Assembly: GCA_900551115.1 (NCBI GenBank)
Contig: URUY01000001.1
Location: 124,001 to 188,000, forward strand
Reading direction: 5' to 3'
DNA length: 64,000 nucleotides
Source of the DNA: an uncultured Lachnospiraceae bacterium
GTDB lineage: Bacteria > Bacillota > Clostridia > Lachnospirales > Lachnospiraceae
In this document: piece after piece, positions 52,802 through 61,700 of the stretch
Layout: each line of letters opens with the position of its first letter
Numbering within the stretch: the first letter of the stretch is position 1
Position numbers and translations under genes: made by a program
The notes under the pieces: generated by a model
Databases searched by the model: none
Seen by the model: the letters and a program-made list of their open reading frames with translations, nothing else
Told to the model about the DNA's origin: nothing

Positions 52802-53516
52802 TTTTTCCTCCATTTTCATAGGCCTCATGCAGGCCGCTTTTTACCATATTTTCATAGGCGTTTATCATATGCATATGAGCCAGCTTTTCAGCGCCGTCTG
52901 CATCATGCGCCTTGATTGCTTCCATGATTTTTTCATGCTCTTCATTGGAAGCCGTTCCCCGGCTTATCTTTGCCAGCGTTTTTCTCCTGACCCTTAATAC
53001 ATACTCGTGGAAATCCTTAAGCTGATGCTCCAGCATCTTGGAATTGCATGCCTCGTACATGATTTCATGGAAACGGTTGTCCAGCTCCGCAAGCTGCTCC
53101 ATATGCCCCTTGTCTGCATGGAATTTGGAAAGATATACATTCTCCTCCATCTCCTCAAGCTGCTCTGCGGTAATATGCTCGGTTGCCCATCTGGCGCACA
53201 ACCCCTCCAAAAGAGAGCGAATCATATAAATGTCCTTGACATCCTTTTCCGTGATTCCCGTAACATAAGCACCCTTGTTGGGAATAATCTGAATCAGGCC
53301 TTCCAGCTCAAGCTGTCTGAAGGCTTCCCTTACCGGTGTTCTGCTGACTCCCAGCTCTTCACCGATAGAGACCTCCTTCAGTTCTTCATGCTCCTTGTAT
53401 TTGCCGTTCAGAATATCCTCTCTCAGCTTGTGAAATACACGGCCCCGCAGGGAATACTTATCCGTTACTTCCTGCTTTACATCATAATTGCTCACATCAA
53501 TTCCTCCGTCAGGCAT
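52794..53516 (-). CDS. GntR-family regulator with FCD domain
   Basis: 240 residues: winged-helix N-terminus (about 22-90: LRGRVFHKLREDILNGKY, LGVSRTPVREAFRQLELEGLI in part VSRTPVREA) and an all-helical FCD effector domain (about 95-225). FCD ligands are usually carboxylates, which fits citrate or 2-oxoglutarate in this setting. It lies between citrate synthase and icd, and likely controls the palindrome at 55014-55049. Two starts are possible: ATG 53516 with AGGAG, or an in-frame GTG seven codons in with GGAGG. Confidence 0.92.
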   Translation of the reverse strand: MPDGGIDVSNYDVKQEVTDKYSLRGRVFHKLREDILNGKYKEHEELKEVSIGEELGVSRTPVREAFRQLELEGLIQIIPNKGAYVTGITEKDVKDIYMIRSLLEGLCARWATEHITAEQLEEMEENVYLSKFHADKGHMEQLAELDNRFHEIMYEACNSKMLEHQLKDFHEYVLRVRRKTLAKISRGTASNEEHEKIMEAIKAHDADGAEKLAHMHMINAYENMVKSGLHEAYENGGKNE

Positions 53517-53528
53517 ATATACCTGCTC

Positions 53529-54938
53529 CTATTCTAACGTAATATTCAGTTTTTTGCACGCATTTTTAATTGTTCCTATTAATTCTTCATCTGTCAGAAC
53601 GGTAACTCGGCCACCTGCATATTCCTCATCCACCCAGGCCTTGACTTCCTTCACCAGCTCACTGTTTTTATCTACCTGTTTTTCATCCTTTAATTTATAA
53701 TAGGTATTCATCCAGTGGGCAATTCCGGCAAGTCCGGAGGTATTGGAAACAGCACAGAGTACCGGTCTGTTTAAAAATTTATCCGTATCAAAAATATTGT
53801 AAATTTCTTCATTTTTCAAAAGACCGTCTGCATGAATGCCTGCTCTTGTCACATTGAAGTTTTTACCCACAAAAGGCGTTCTTTCCGGAATATGGTAACC
53901 GATTTCCTTTTCATAATATTCGGCAAGCTCCGTTATAACGGTGGTATCCATGCCGTTTAAGTCTCCTCTTAACTGGGCATATTCAAACACCATGGCTTCC
54001 AACGGCGTATTTCCGGTTCTCTCTCCAATACCGAACAAGGAGGTATTGATGCCTGCACAGCCGTAAAGCCATGCAGTTGTAGAATTGGAAACTGCCTTAT
54101 AAAAATCGTTATGGCCATGCCACTCAATATTGGCATGGGGCACGCCTGCATGAGTATGTATTGCATAAATAATACCCTGAACGCTTCTGGGAATAACCGC
54201 ACCGGGATAGTTTACCCCATATCCCATGGTATCGCAGGCACGGACCTTAATCGGTATCTGATACGCTTCCTGCAATTTCATCAGCTCCAGACAGAAAGGC
54301 ACTACATAACCGTAAATATCCGCTCTGGTAATATCCTCCAAATGACAGCGGGGGCTGATTCCCTCCTCCAGGCAGTCACGGATAACGCTTAGATAGTGTT
54401 CCATGGCCTGTTTTCTTGTCATTTTCAGCTTTAAGAAAATATGGTAATCGGAGCAGCTTACTAAAATTCCGGTTTCCTTCATGCCGATTTCCTTTACCAG
54501 CTTAAAATCCTCTTTGCTGGCACGTATCCAGCTGGTAACCTCAGGGAACTGATATCCTCTTTCCATACATTTATAAACGGCGTCCCTGTCTTTTTTGCTG
54601 TACAGAAAGAATTCTGAGGCACGAATCATGCCATTAGGGCCTCCCAGCCTGTGCAGATAATCGTATATGGTCACTATCTGTTCCGTAGTGTACGGCGCTC
54701 TGGACTGCTGTCCGTCACGAAAAGTAGTGTCTGTAATCCAGATTTCCCTGGGCATATTATGAGGCACAATCCTGTCGTTAAAAGGAATCTTCGGAATTTC
54801 CGAATACGGAAACATATTACGGAAAACATTGGGTTTTTCAACATCATCCAATATATACATATGTTCCTCAATTTCCAGCAGATTGTTTCTGGAATTCATA
54901 TTGACGGGTCTGTTTTGGAACGTTTCATTATTTCTCAT
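53529..54938 (-). CDS. Probable Re-citrate synthase (isopropylmalate-synthase-like)
   Basis: 469-residue member of the DRE-TIM metallolyase superfamily. Catalytic stretch DTTFRDGQQSRAPYT (about 70-84); HxH metal motif in EWHGHNDF; ERTGNTPLEAM and the C-terminal NVTRAGIHADGLL. It lacks the LeuA leucine-binding domain, and sits with icd, as Re-citrate synthase genes do in Clostridia (for example C. kluyveri). The reaction would be acetyl-CoA plus oxaloacetate to citrate. No conventional citrate synthase is in the window. Homocitrate or isopropylmalate synthase cannot be excluded from sequence alone. First gene after the operator-promoter. Confidence 0.8.
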   Translation of the reverse strand: MRNNETFQNRPVNMNSRNNLLEIEEHMYILDDVEKPNVFRNMFPYSEIPKIPFNDRIVPHNMPREIWITDTTFRDGQQSRAPYTTEQIVTIYDYLHRLGGPNGMIRASEFFLYSKKDRDAVYKCMERGYQFPEVTSWIRASKEDFKLVKEIGMKETGILVSCSDYHIFLKLKMTRKQAMEHYLSVIRDCLEEGISPRCHLEDITRADIYGYVVPFCLELMKLQEAYQIPIKVRACDTMGYGVNYPGAVIPRSVQGIIYAIHTHAGVPHANIEWHGHNDFYKAVSNSTTAWLYGCAGINTSLFGIGERTGNTPLEAMVFEYAQLRGDLNGMDTTVITELAEYYEKEIGYHIPERTPFVGKNFNVTRAGIHADGLLKNEEIYNIFDTDKFLNRPVLCAVSNTSGLAGIAHWMNTYYKLKDEKQVDKNSELVKEVKAWVDEEYAGGRVTVLTDEELIGTIKNACKKLNITLE

Positions 54939-55013
54939 ACCTAAGTCCCTCTTTCCGGAGTCTGCCTTTTATAACAGTCTCTCCTCAAATTAAGCATCGC
55001 CCTCTATACGCAA

Positions 55014-55054
55014 ATACCTCGTATAATTGTATACAATCATACGAGGTATGTCAA
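55014..55054 (-). promoter_or_regulatory. SigA promoter inside a near-perfect 36-bp palindrome (citrate operon)
   Basis: The palindrome spans 55014-55049: outer arms ATACCTCGTA and TACGAGGTAT, centre ATTGTATACAAT (55026-55037), with one mismatched pair. Minus-strand promoter: TTGACA (55049-55054), 17 bases, TACAAT (55026-55031). The operator thus covers the spacer and -10 and touches the -35. The TTGTATACAA core is of GntR/FCD type. Confidence 0.85.
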
Positions 55055-55067
55055 TACCCTTGCAAAA

Positions 55068-55979
55068 TTATCCTTCCATCATCCTTGCTACATTTACCAT
55101 TCCCCACCCCTGCTGATACCACGGCTCCTTTAAGTCACTGGCCGAATACAGCAGCTTTCTCTTGGCTGTTTCATTGCTGTATTCAGGATGTTTTTGCAAA
55201 AGCAGTGCCAATGCCCCCGATACAATCGGTGTTGCCATCGAGGTTCCGCTCTTTGCCATATAGGCATTTGTATACACGCCCCGGTTCTTTTTGAAGCTGC
55301 CGTTACAGGATATAATTTCCGTTCCGGGCGCTACAATATCAGGTTTTCTGATGGTGCCAAACATAGAGCCTCTTGCAGAATAAGAAGCACACCTGTTTTC
55401 TTTTTCCGTAAAATATACCCCGTCATGACATCCTACCGTTATCAGATAAGGGCTCTGTCCTACGATGGAAAGTGATTCCTCTGCCGGACCGTTATTGCCT
55501 GCCGCACACACCACTAACAGTCCTTTTTGCCACGCACTCTCCAGCTTCTCCTTTAAAACCTTTTCTTTTTCGGTATTCATAAGCTGGCCTACCCCAACGG
55601 AAACATTTAAAATCCGGATGTCCCATTCTTCTTTTTTCTGCATAATCCATTCAATGGCAGAAAGCATGGATTCCATGGCTCCGTCACCCTTTTTATCCAG
55701 AATCTTTCCTACTACCAGATTGGCTTTATGCGCTATCCCCTTGTATCTGCCTTCTGACAAAAGGCCGCTTCCGCAGACTATCCCGCACACATGAGTACCA
55801 TGCCCGCTGTCATCATAGATTTCGTCTCTTTCATTGACAAAATCCCGAAAGCCAATAACCCTGTCCACCAAATCGGGGTGCTTTGCCACACCTGTGTCAA
55901 GTACGGCAACCGTAATATTTTTTCCGCCTCCGGCCTGTACGATATCTCTACACCCTATCTGTTCTCTTACCCTATACAT
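55068..55979 (-). CDS. S8 (subtilisin-like) serine protease without signal peptide
   Basis: About 303 residues with a complete catalytic triad: VAVLDTGVAKHPDL (Asp, about 28), DDSGHGTHVCGI (His, about 62) and KSGTSMATPIVSGALA (Ser, about 249). The oxyanion Asn is in CAAGNNG. There is no signal peptide or inhibitor propeptide, so it is probably intracellular. ATG 56012, 11 codons upstream, falls inside the terminator of the preceding gene and neither ATG has a good binding site. Expression may depend on readthrough or a promoter within the LRR gene. Confidence 0.9.
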   Translation of the reverse strand: MYRVREQIGCRDIVQAGGGKNITVAVLDTGVAKHPDLVDRVIGFRDFVNERDEIYDDSGHGTHVCGIVCGSGLLSEGRYKGIAHKANLVVGKILDKKGDGAMESMLSAIEWIMQKKEEWDIRILNVSVGVGQLMNTEKEKVLKEKLESAWQKGLLVVCAAGNNGPAEESLSIVGQSPYLITVGCHDGVYFTEKENRCASYSARGSMFGTIRKPDIVAPGTEIISCNGSFKKNRGVYTNAYMAKSGTSMATPIVSGALALLLQKHPEYSNETAKRKLLYSASDLKEPWYQQGWGMVNVARMMEG

Positions 55980-55982
55980 AAT

Positions 55983-56030
55983 AAAAGAAAACCCCGGCTT
56001 TTTTCTTATCATATGCCGGGATTTTCTTTT
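55983..56030. terminator. Strong terminator overlapping the S8 protease start region
   Basis: Minus strand: AAAAGAAAATCCCGGC, 16-base loop, GCCGGGGTTTTCTTTT. The arms (56015-56030 and 55983-55998) match at all but one position, and the right arm supplies the U-rich end. It follows the LRR gene stop at 56041 and precedes ATG 55979 by three bases. Confidence 0.85.
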
Positions 56031-56040
56031 GTTACTTCTT

Positions 56041-58734
56041 TTATTTTCTCTTTTTAATAAACAATACCGCTATCGCCATACTGAAAAATCCTGCCGACAA
56101 AAACCATTTCGGATGAATGGAATCTCCTGTATCAGGCGACTTATCAAGCTGTCCCTGCGCAATAGTCCCCCCTGCTCTAACAAAGGCAAACGCCGACAGA
56201 TGATTGGTTTCAAAGGTAACCTTATCCCCATCTCTTGTATAAGAAAGATTTTCAAGCTGCCCGTTTCTGTCCGTTGTCAGGATTCTGAGGCTGCCGCTAA
56301 GAACCGTCTCAGGCAGTGTAAGTGTTATGGCAAGCATCTGACTGCCGGTCTTTGTAATCGGCACACCGGTTTTTCTGTCAATAAGGCTTATATCCACGCA
56401 CAGCGCATTCTCCGGAAGCGTTTCCCTGTAAACAGCATCATAGCCTGCGTTTACTGCCGCATAAGCGTCTTCGCTGTCAGATACCGCAAGATAATAGGAA
56501 CCGCTGTTTCCTTCCAGCGCAGCACTTATCTCTGCATCGGAAAGCACTGTGCTTTCATTTCTTACATCAATGCTTCCTATAGGAAAATCTGTATCCTTGC
56601 CAAATACTGTAATATTTTCACTTCCGGTTACCTGATAGCTCTTACCGTCAACCGTAATATATTCCGGAATATAAGCATTTGCAAATTCTTCCTCTGTATA
56701 GGTTGTTGCAATACAGGTAACGATACCTTTGTCGTGAGAGCTGATATAGGCTACAATGCCCTTAAAGCCATAGGCATCTGCCGCCAGTACCGTATCTGCA
56801 AGCTCTCCTGCCTTTACATTCTTATCTACAATGGCAAACAGCGTATCTCCTAAAAGCATGCCTCTGGCCTCTTCATTGGAAAGCCTCTCTGCCGTCAGCT
56901 CATAAGAAGGCGCCGGCAGTTGCTCCCCGCTGTCAAAAACCACGACTTTATTGGAGACGCTTAGGGGCGTGTCGGAAAAGCAAAAGCTGTTAAGTCCAAG
57001 ATGCTCTACATTCTCCCATACATGCGCCGTTTCCAAAGGACAGCCGTAAAATGCCCTGTCGCGTATTACTCTTACACTGCTTCCGCCGGTAACAGTCTTT
57101 AAATTTTTACAGCCGTTAAAGGCATCCTCTCCGATTTCTATTACGGTTTCCGGAAGGGTTACGGATACAATGGTCTCATTTCCCGCAAAAACCTCCGGTC
57201 CTATCCGCTTCACAGTATCCGGCAGCACCAGATTTCCGCCGTCTCCTCTGTAAGCCAGTAAAATGCCGTTTCCGACAATCAGATATTCTTCCGTTCCGGT
57301 TTCCGAAAGCCAGCTTTCAAGCCATAAGGTTTCCGAAAATGCTTTAGGCGCTATATAGATGACCGAAGACGGAATATACACCTGACGCAGATAATCGCAA
57401 TGATAAAAGGCACCGTATCCTATGCCGGTCACGCCGTTTGGAATATTGGCAGTTGTAATATTGCTTCTGGCAAAGGTAAATTCGCCGATTTCTGTTATAC
57501 CTTCCGGTATTTCATATTCCGCAACCTCTCTGCTCTTATAAAAGGCCTGATCCGCCAGAATATGTGAAAACGCAACCTTATATTTAGGGATTCCCCAATC
57601 CTTGCCGTCTCCGTCATTTACAAGCAAGTCACCTGCCGATACATTTCCCGCAGTGGGCTGCCCTGCGCTTTCATAAACCATCGGAGAAGAATTGTCTATG
57701 AGGACAACTGCCCGGTTGCCCACCACATAGGTACTTCCCATGACATTTCCTTCTGTTGTCTGTTCCTGCTCCGGTTCTTCTGCATCCCCGCCTGAAACAT
57801 CCTCTTCACCGGTACTGCCGGTATCTTCATATTCTGCCTGATTCTTCCACTTCCACAGCTCATAATATTTATATGCCGCAGTGCCTTCCTCTGCCGAAAT
57901 CTTTAATTTGCTGCAGCCGTCAAAAGCAGTATCGTCTATTGCCGCCACGGAAGGCGGTATTATAACGCTTTCCAGATTGACACAGTCAGAAAACGCCTTC
58001 ACACCAATCGTCTTCACAGAATAGGGTATCGTAATGCCCGTAAGGGACTTACAGTTTGCAAACGCGTAATCCGGTATCTTTTTCAGGTTGCTGCTTAAGC
58101 TGATGCCCTTTACATTATCACAGCCCCATAAAGCATATTCTGCAATATCCGTCACGGAAGACGGCATGGTATAGCTTTCCTTTTCCCTGCCGGGAAGCAG
58201 CAGATAAAGCTTTGTCTTATCACTGTCATAAAGGCATCCGTCATCCATGACAAAGTCTGTATTCTCTTTGGCTATGACTATCTCTCTTAATGACGTACAC
58301 CCTGCAAAGGGCCCTATTCCAAGCTTATACAGTTCTTCTCCTATAGAAACCTTCTGCAGGCCTGTACAGTTACTGAAAGCACCGTTATCAAGCACCTGCA
58401 GGGAATCCGGCAGCCTTACCTCCTTAATGCCCGTACAGCCGGCAAATGCCCTGTAGGCAATAGATTCCACCTTGTTTCCCTTAAACTGCAGGATTTCCAT
58501 GGTAGTATTATCTGCAAAGGCCTCTGCCGCTATGGCTGTTACAGAGGCCGGAACTGCCACAAGCTTTGCGGTACCCGTATACTTTATAAGCGTGGTGCCA
58601 TTCATCTGAAATTCCGTATCTTTTGATACTGCCGCCGTGTTATCTGCAGCTACCTGCTCTGCCGGTATCTGCGTTACCGCCACAGCAAGTGCCAAAAACA
58701 GGGCGCTTACAGACATTTTAAGCCTTTTTTTCAT
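56041..58734 (-). CDS. Sortase-anchored leucine-rich-repeat surface protein (SPDTG)
   Basis: 897 residues. Signal peptide (about 1-30), BspA-type LRR_5 repeats in two blocks (about 41-290 and 404-585; pattern AFxxCxxLxxVxIPxSVxxIG), an acidic linker between them, a pre-anchor domain (about 770-850) and the C-terminal sorting signal SPDTG (866-870), hydrophobic helix and KKRK tail. The signal continues as DSIHPKWF, nearly the same as in the paralogue next door. It should be attached to the cell wall by the class B sortase upstream; LRR_5 proteins often bind host or bacterial ligands. It lies 13 bp after the larger paralogue. Confidence 0.92.
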   Translation of the reverse strand: MKKRLKMSVSALFLALAVAVTQIPAEQVAADNTAAVSKDTEFQMNGTTLIKYTGTAKLVAVPASVTAIAAEAFADNTTMEILQFKGNKVESIAYRAFAGCTGIKEVRLPDSLQVLDNGAFSNCTGLQKVSIGEELYKLGIGPFAGCTSLREIVIAKENTDFVMDDGCLYDSDKTKLYLLLPGREKESYTMPSSVTDIAEYALWGCDNVKGISLSSNLKKIPDYAFANCKSLTGITIPYSVKTIGVKAFSDCVNLESVIIPPSVAAIDDTAFDGCSKLKISAEEGTAAYKYYELWKWKNQAEYEDTGSTGEEDVSGGDAEEPEQEQTTEGNVMGSTYVVGNRAVVLIDNSSPMVYESAGQPTAGNVSAGDLLVNDGDGKDWGIPKYKVAFSHILADQAFYKSREVAEYEIPEGITEIGEFTFARSNITTANIPNGVTGIGYGAFYHCDYLRQVYIPSSVIYIAPKAFSETLWLESWLSETGTEEYLIVGNGILLAYRGDGGNLVLPDTVKRIGPEVFAGNETIVSVTLPETVIEIGEDAFNGCKNLKTVTGGSSVRVIRDRAFYGCPLETAHVWENVEHLGLNSFCFSDTPLSVSNKVVVFDSGEQLPAPSYELTAERLSNEEARGMLLGDTLFAIVDKNVKAGELADTVLAADAYGFKGIVAYISSHDKGIVTCIATTYTEEEFANAYIPEYITVDGKSYQVTGSENITVFGKDTDFPIGSIDVRNESTVLSDAEISAALEGNSGSYYLAVSDSEDAYAAVNAGYDAVYRETLPENALCVDISLIDRKTGVPITKTGSQMLAITLTLPETVLSGSLRILTTDRNGQLENLSYTRDGDKVTFETNHLSAFAFVRAGGTIAQGQLDKSPDTGDSIHPKWFLSAGFFSMAIAVLFIKKRK

Positions 58735-58747
58735 ATCTCTTTCCCCG

Positions 58748-61700
58748 TTATGCCCCTACAACGACCCTCTTCCCTGTTTTATCTCTCTTTGCAAATAAAA
58801 TCACTGCCATGCAGGAAAGACCGATTACTACAAACCACTTTGGATGGATATCTCCCGTCTTGGGCGAATCATCCGCCACACCGGAAGACTCCAGATTATT
58901 GGTGTTTACATAAATAACGTACGGTGAAAAATGCTCTGCGGTAAAGGTCACGCAGGAAACGCCGTCAATTGTCGTAAACTTAGGCGTCAGCTTGTCCAAT
59001 TTATCATTTACCACGCCTGCCACCTTGTTATTGCCGGCATAGGTAATCATGGAATCCGGCAGCGGCAGGGTTATACTGATGGACAATCCTGACGTATCCG
59101 TAATTTTTGTCTTTCCGGTAGAATCATAAAGAGAAATGTCCATGGGGAAATACTTAATATTCTCCAGACTGCCGTACTCTTCCATCAAAGCCCTGACAAT
59201 CGCCTCTGTTGCGGCGGTATCCTCCGATATCTTAAGTACAAAATTATCGGAAGAGCCTTTAATGGTAACGGATACCACGCCGGTATTGGATAAACCGTTT
59301 TTATCAATAATAACCGTTGTTCCTGACGAACTGTTATTGTTATTGCCCGAAGTACTGCCGTTATTGTTGCCGTTGTTACCTCCGTTACTGCCGCCGTTGT
59401 TACCGTCTGACGGCTTATTGGTAAAGTTTGCCGTTACGGTTGCATTAGCCGCCGGCATCACCATGGTGGTTGCCGCAACGGAACTGCTTGCAAAGGTAAT
59501 AGACGTGTTGTCTGTAGTCCACTTGGAAAACTGCTGTGTACTTGCAGGCTCGTCCGCTACAATGATAACGGTTGCTCCTGCCACGTAACTGCCGGAGCCG
59601 CTGCCGTTTCTGACTGTCAGCGTATAGAGGGTCTTATTGGCATCATTACCGCTTGTTGTACCGTCACCGCTGTTATTACCGCCGTTGTTTCCGCCGTTAT
59701 TGCCGCCATTGTCACCGCTGTTTGTTATCTTTTCATACTGGGCATAGGTATCCATATCCTTTGTTATATCAGTAATGGCAGGACGCCAGCCTGTAAAAGT
59801 ATAGCCCTCTCTTACGGGTGACTGAGGCGGTATTGCATCCTCTCCCGGTGCTACCTTCTGTGTGTACAGTATTTTATCGTCATAATCAATAAAGTTTACC
59901 GTATATTTGGTATCCTCGGAATCAATTTTGGTATACTGTGCCACCACGTCAGTGTCCTTACTGATTGCAGTAAATGCCGGCAGCCAGCCTGTAAAGATAT
60001 AGCCCTCTCTTACAGGGTCAGCAGGTGCCACAGCATCCGTACCAATCAAAACCTCCTGGGTATCGATTACCGAACCGTCATGGTCCCAAAAAATAACGGT
60101 AAAGGTAGTCGTAACAGGCTTGTCTGTAGTCTTAATGCTTTCATACTCGTTAGCGTAGGTTTCCGCTGCACTGCCTGCTTCGCAATAAAATTCAATCGTA
60201 TTATACGTTCCTTCGGAATTAGGATTCTGTTCCGTATTAAACGCTAAGGGGTCAATATAGGTTACGCTGCCCGGTATATCCACATAACGGACATTGCTGT
60301 CCCAAAAAGCATGTCTGCTGATGGACTTACAGGAGGTGGGCAGGGTAATGGAATACAGACTCGTTGTATTGCGGAATGCATTTTCAGGTATGGCAGATAC
60401 GCCGGTCTTTGACAAATCCACTGAACCGACTTCCTCACAATCCATAAATGCTTCCTCTGCAATCTCCGTTATCCCGGAAAGCTCCGAGCTGCCTATGGAG
60501 CCGGGCGTGCTGAGCTTGCCTCTGCTCTCTAAGCACTGTACGATAGTATCCTTGCTGCCGTTTGTCAAACCGTAAATAATCGCCTGACTGGTGGTAAAAT
60601 ACGGACCGCCTGAAAAGCTTACATCTTCAAGCAGCGGACAATCCTTAAAAGGACGTAAGCCTAACGAAGATACAAGCGGAGAAATCGTCACACTGCTCAA
60701 ATTTGCATTGTTACAGAAGGCATAATCGCCTATACTGCTTCCGCCGCCTGACATATTAACAGTTGTCAGAACCGAGTCTGAGCCGCTCTCATCATCAGGA
60801 ACGGTATATTCATAAGCAAAGGCATAGTCGTCAATAAGCGCCTCTCCGCCCGTTATGTTTATCTGCTCTAAAGACTGGCAGCCGCTGAAGGAATAAGGCT
60901 TATATTCATCAATATCCGCAAAGGTAATGGTCTGAATATGTTCATCTTTACTCTGTCCCGAAACAGGTAAAACCGTATAAGCACCGTCTGCATCCTGGGT
61001 TCCTGTCACTCCGGAAAAGAGTCCCGTTGCAAAGGCTTTTACACCGGCAGGCACAGAAAGCTTCAGTGCTGCGTTGATAATCTGCCACTGATAATCCGTT
61101 ACCTCCGTGTTTTTGTCTATCGTCCATTCATCATACCTGGTAATAGCTTCCTCTGCCGCTTTCTCATAATCTTCCGTAATATAAGGATAGGCGGTTTCCG
61201 TATATTTGTTGCCGGTCTTTAATTCCGTATAAGTCGGATAGTCAATCAGGGTAGGTGCGCCGTTTCCGGTTTCTTCATCTACCGTATATTTCATTTCCAG
61301 ATTGGTAGGCCAGCCGCTGTAATAGGTAATATAAGATTTGGTCTGCTGGCCTGCATTGATGGTACTGGAAGGATCCATCGCATAGTCAAAGGGTACAATG
61401 CCGGTGCCCACTGCGCCTGTGAAGGTCAGCCTGGGCGATAACTCCGTTGTGAGAAAGTCCTTGTTGGTACAATCCTCCGCATGCAAATCCACCACCTGTG
61501 TAGCAAAGGCATCGGGACCGATATAGGTTATATTTGCCGCATTTGCAAAGATAACATGCTCTAAATTATGGCAGCCTTTGAAGGCACTGTCATTGATTTT
61601 CGTTACCGTTGCCGGTATGGTAATTTTCGATAAAAAGCAGTTACCCGAAAAGCTTCCGGAATTAATGGCGGAAATACCGTAAGGTCCTATTGCAGACGGA

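Noticed and set aside
55834..56853. 339-codon open frame on the plus strand
   Set aside because: It is antisense to the S8 protease and LRR genes, has no recognisable domain, and both minus-strand genes have clear motifs.
59136..59588. 150-codon plus-strand frame opposite the LRR protein linker
   Set aside because: Its Leu/Pro-rich translation comes from the reverse of the Gly/Asn repeat codons; low-complexity shadow.
59650..59735. Gly/Asn-rich repeats considered as a CRISPR-like array
   Set aside because: They are in-frame low-complexity codons (GGN/AAN), without unique spacers.
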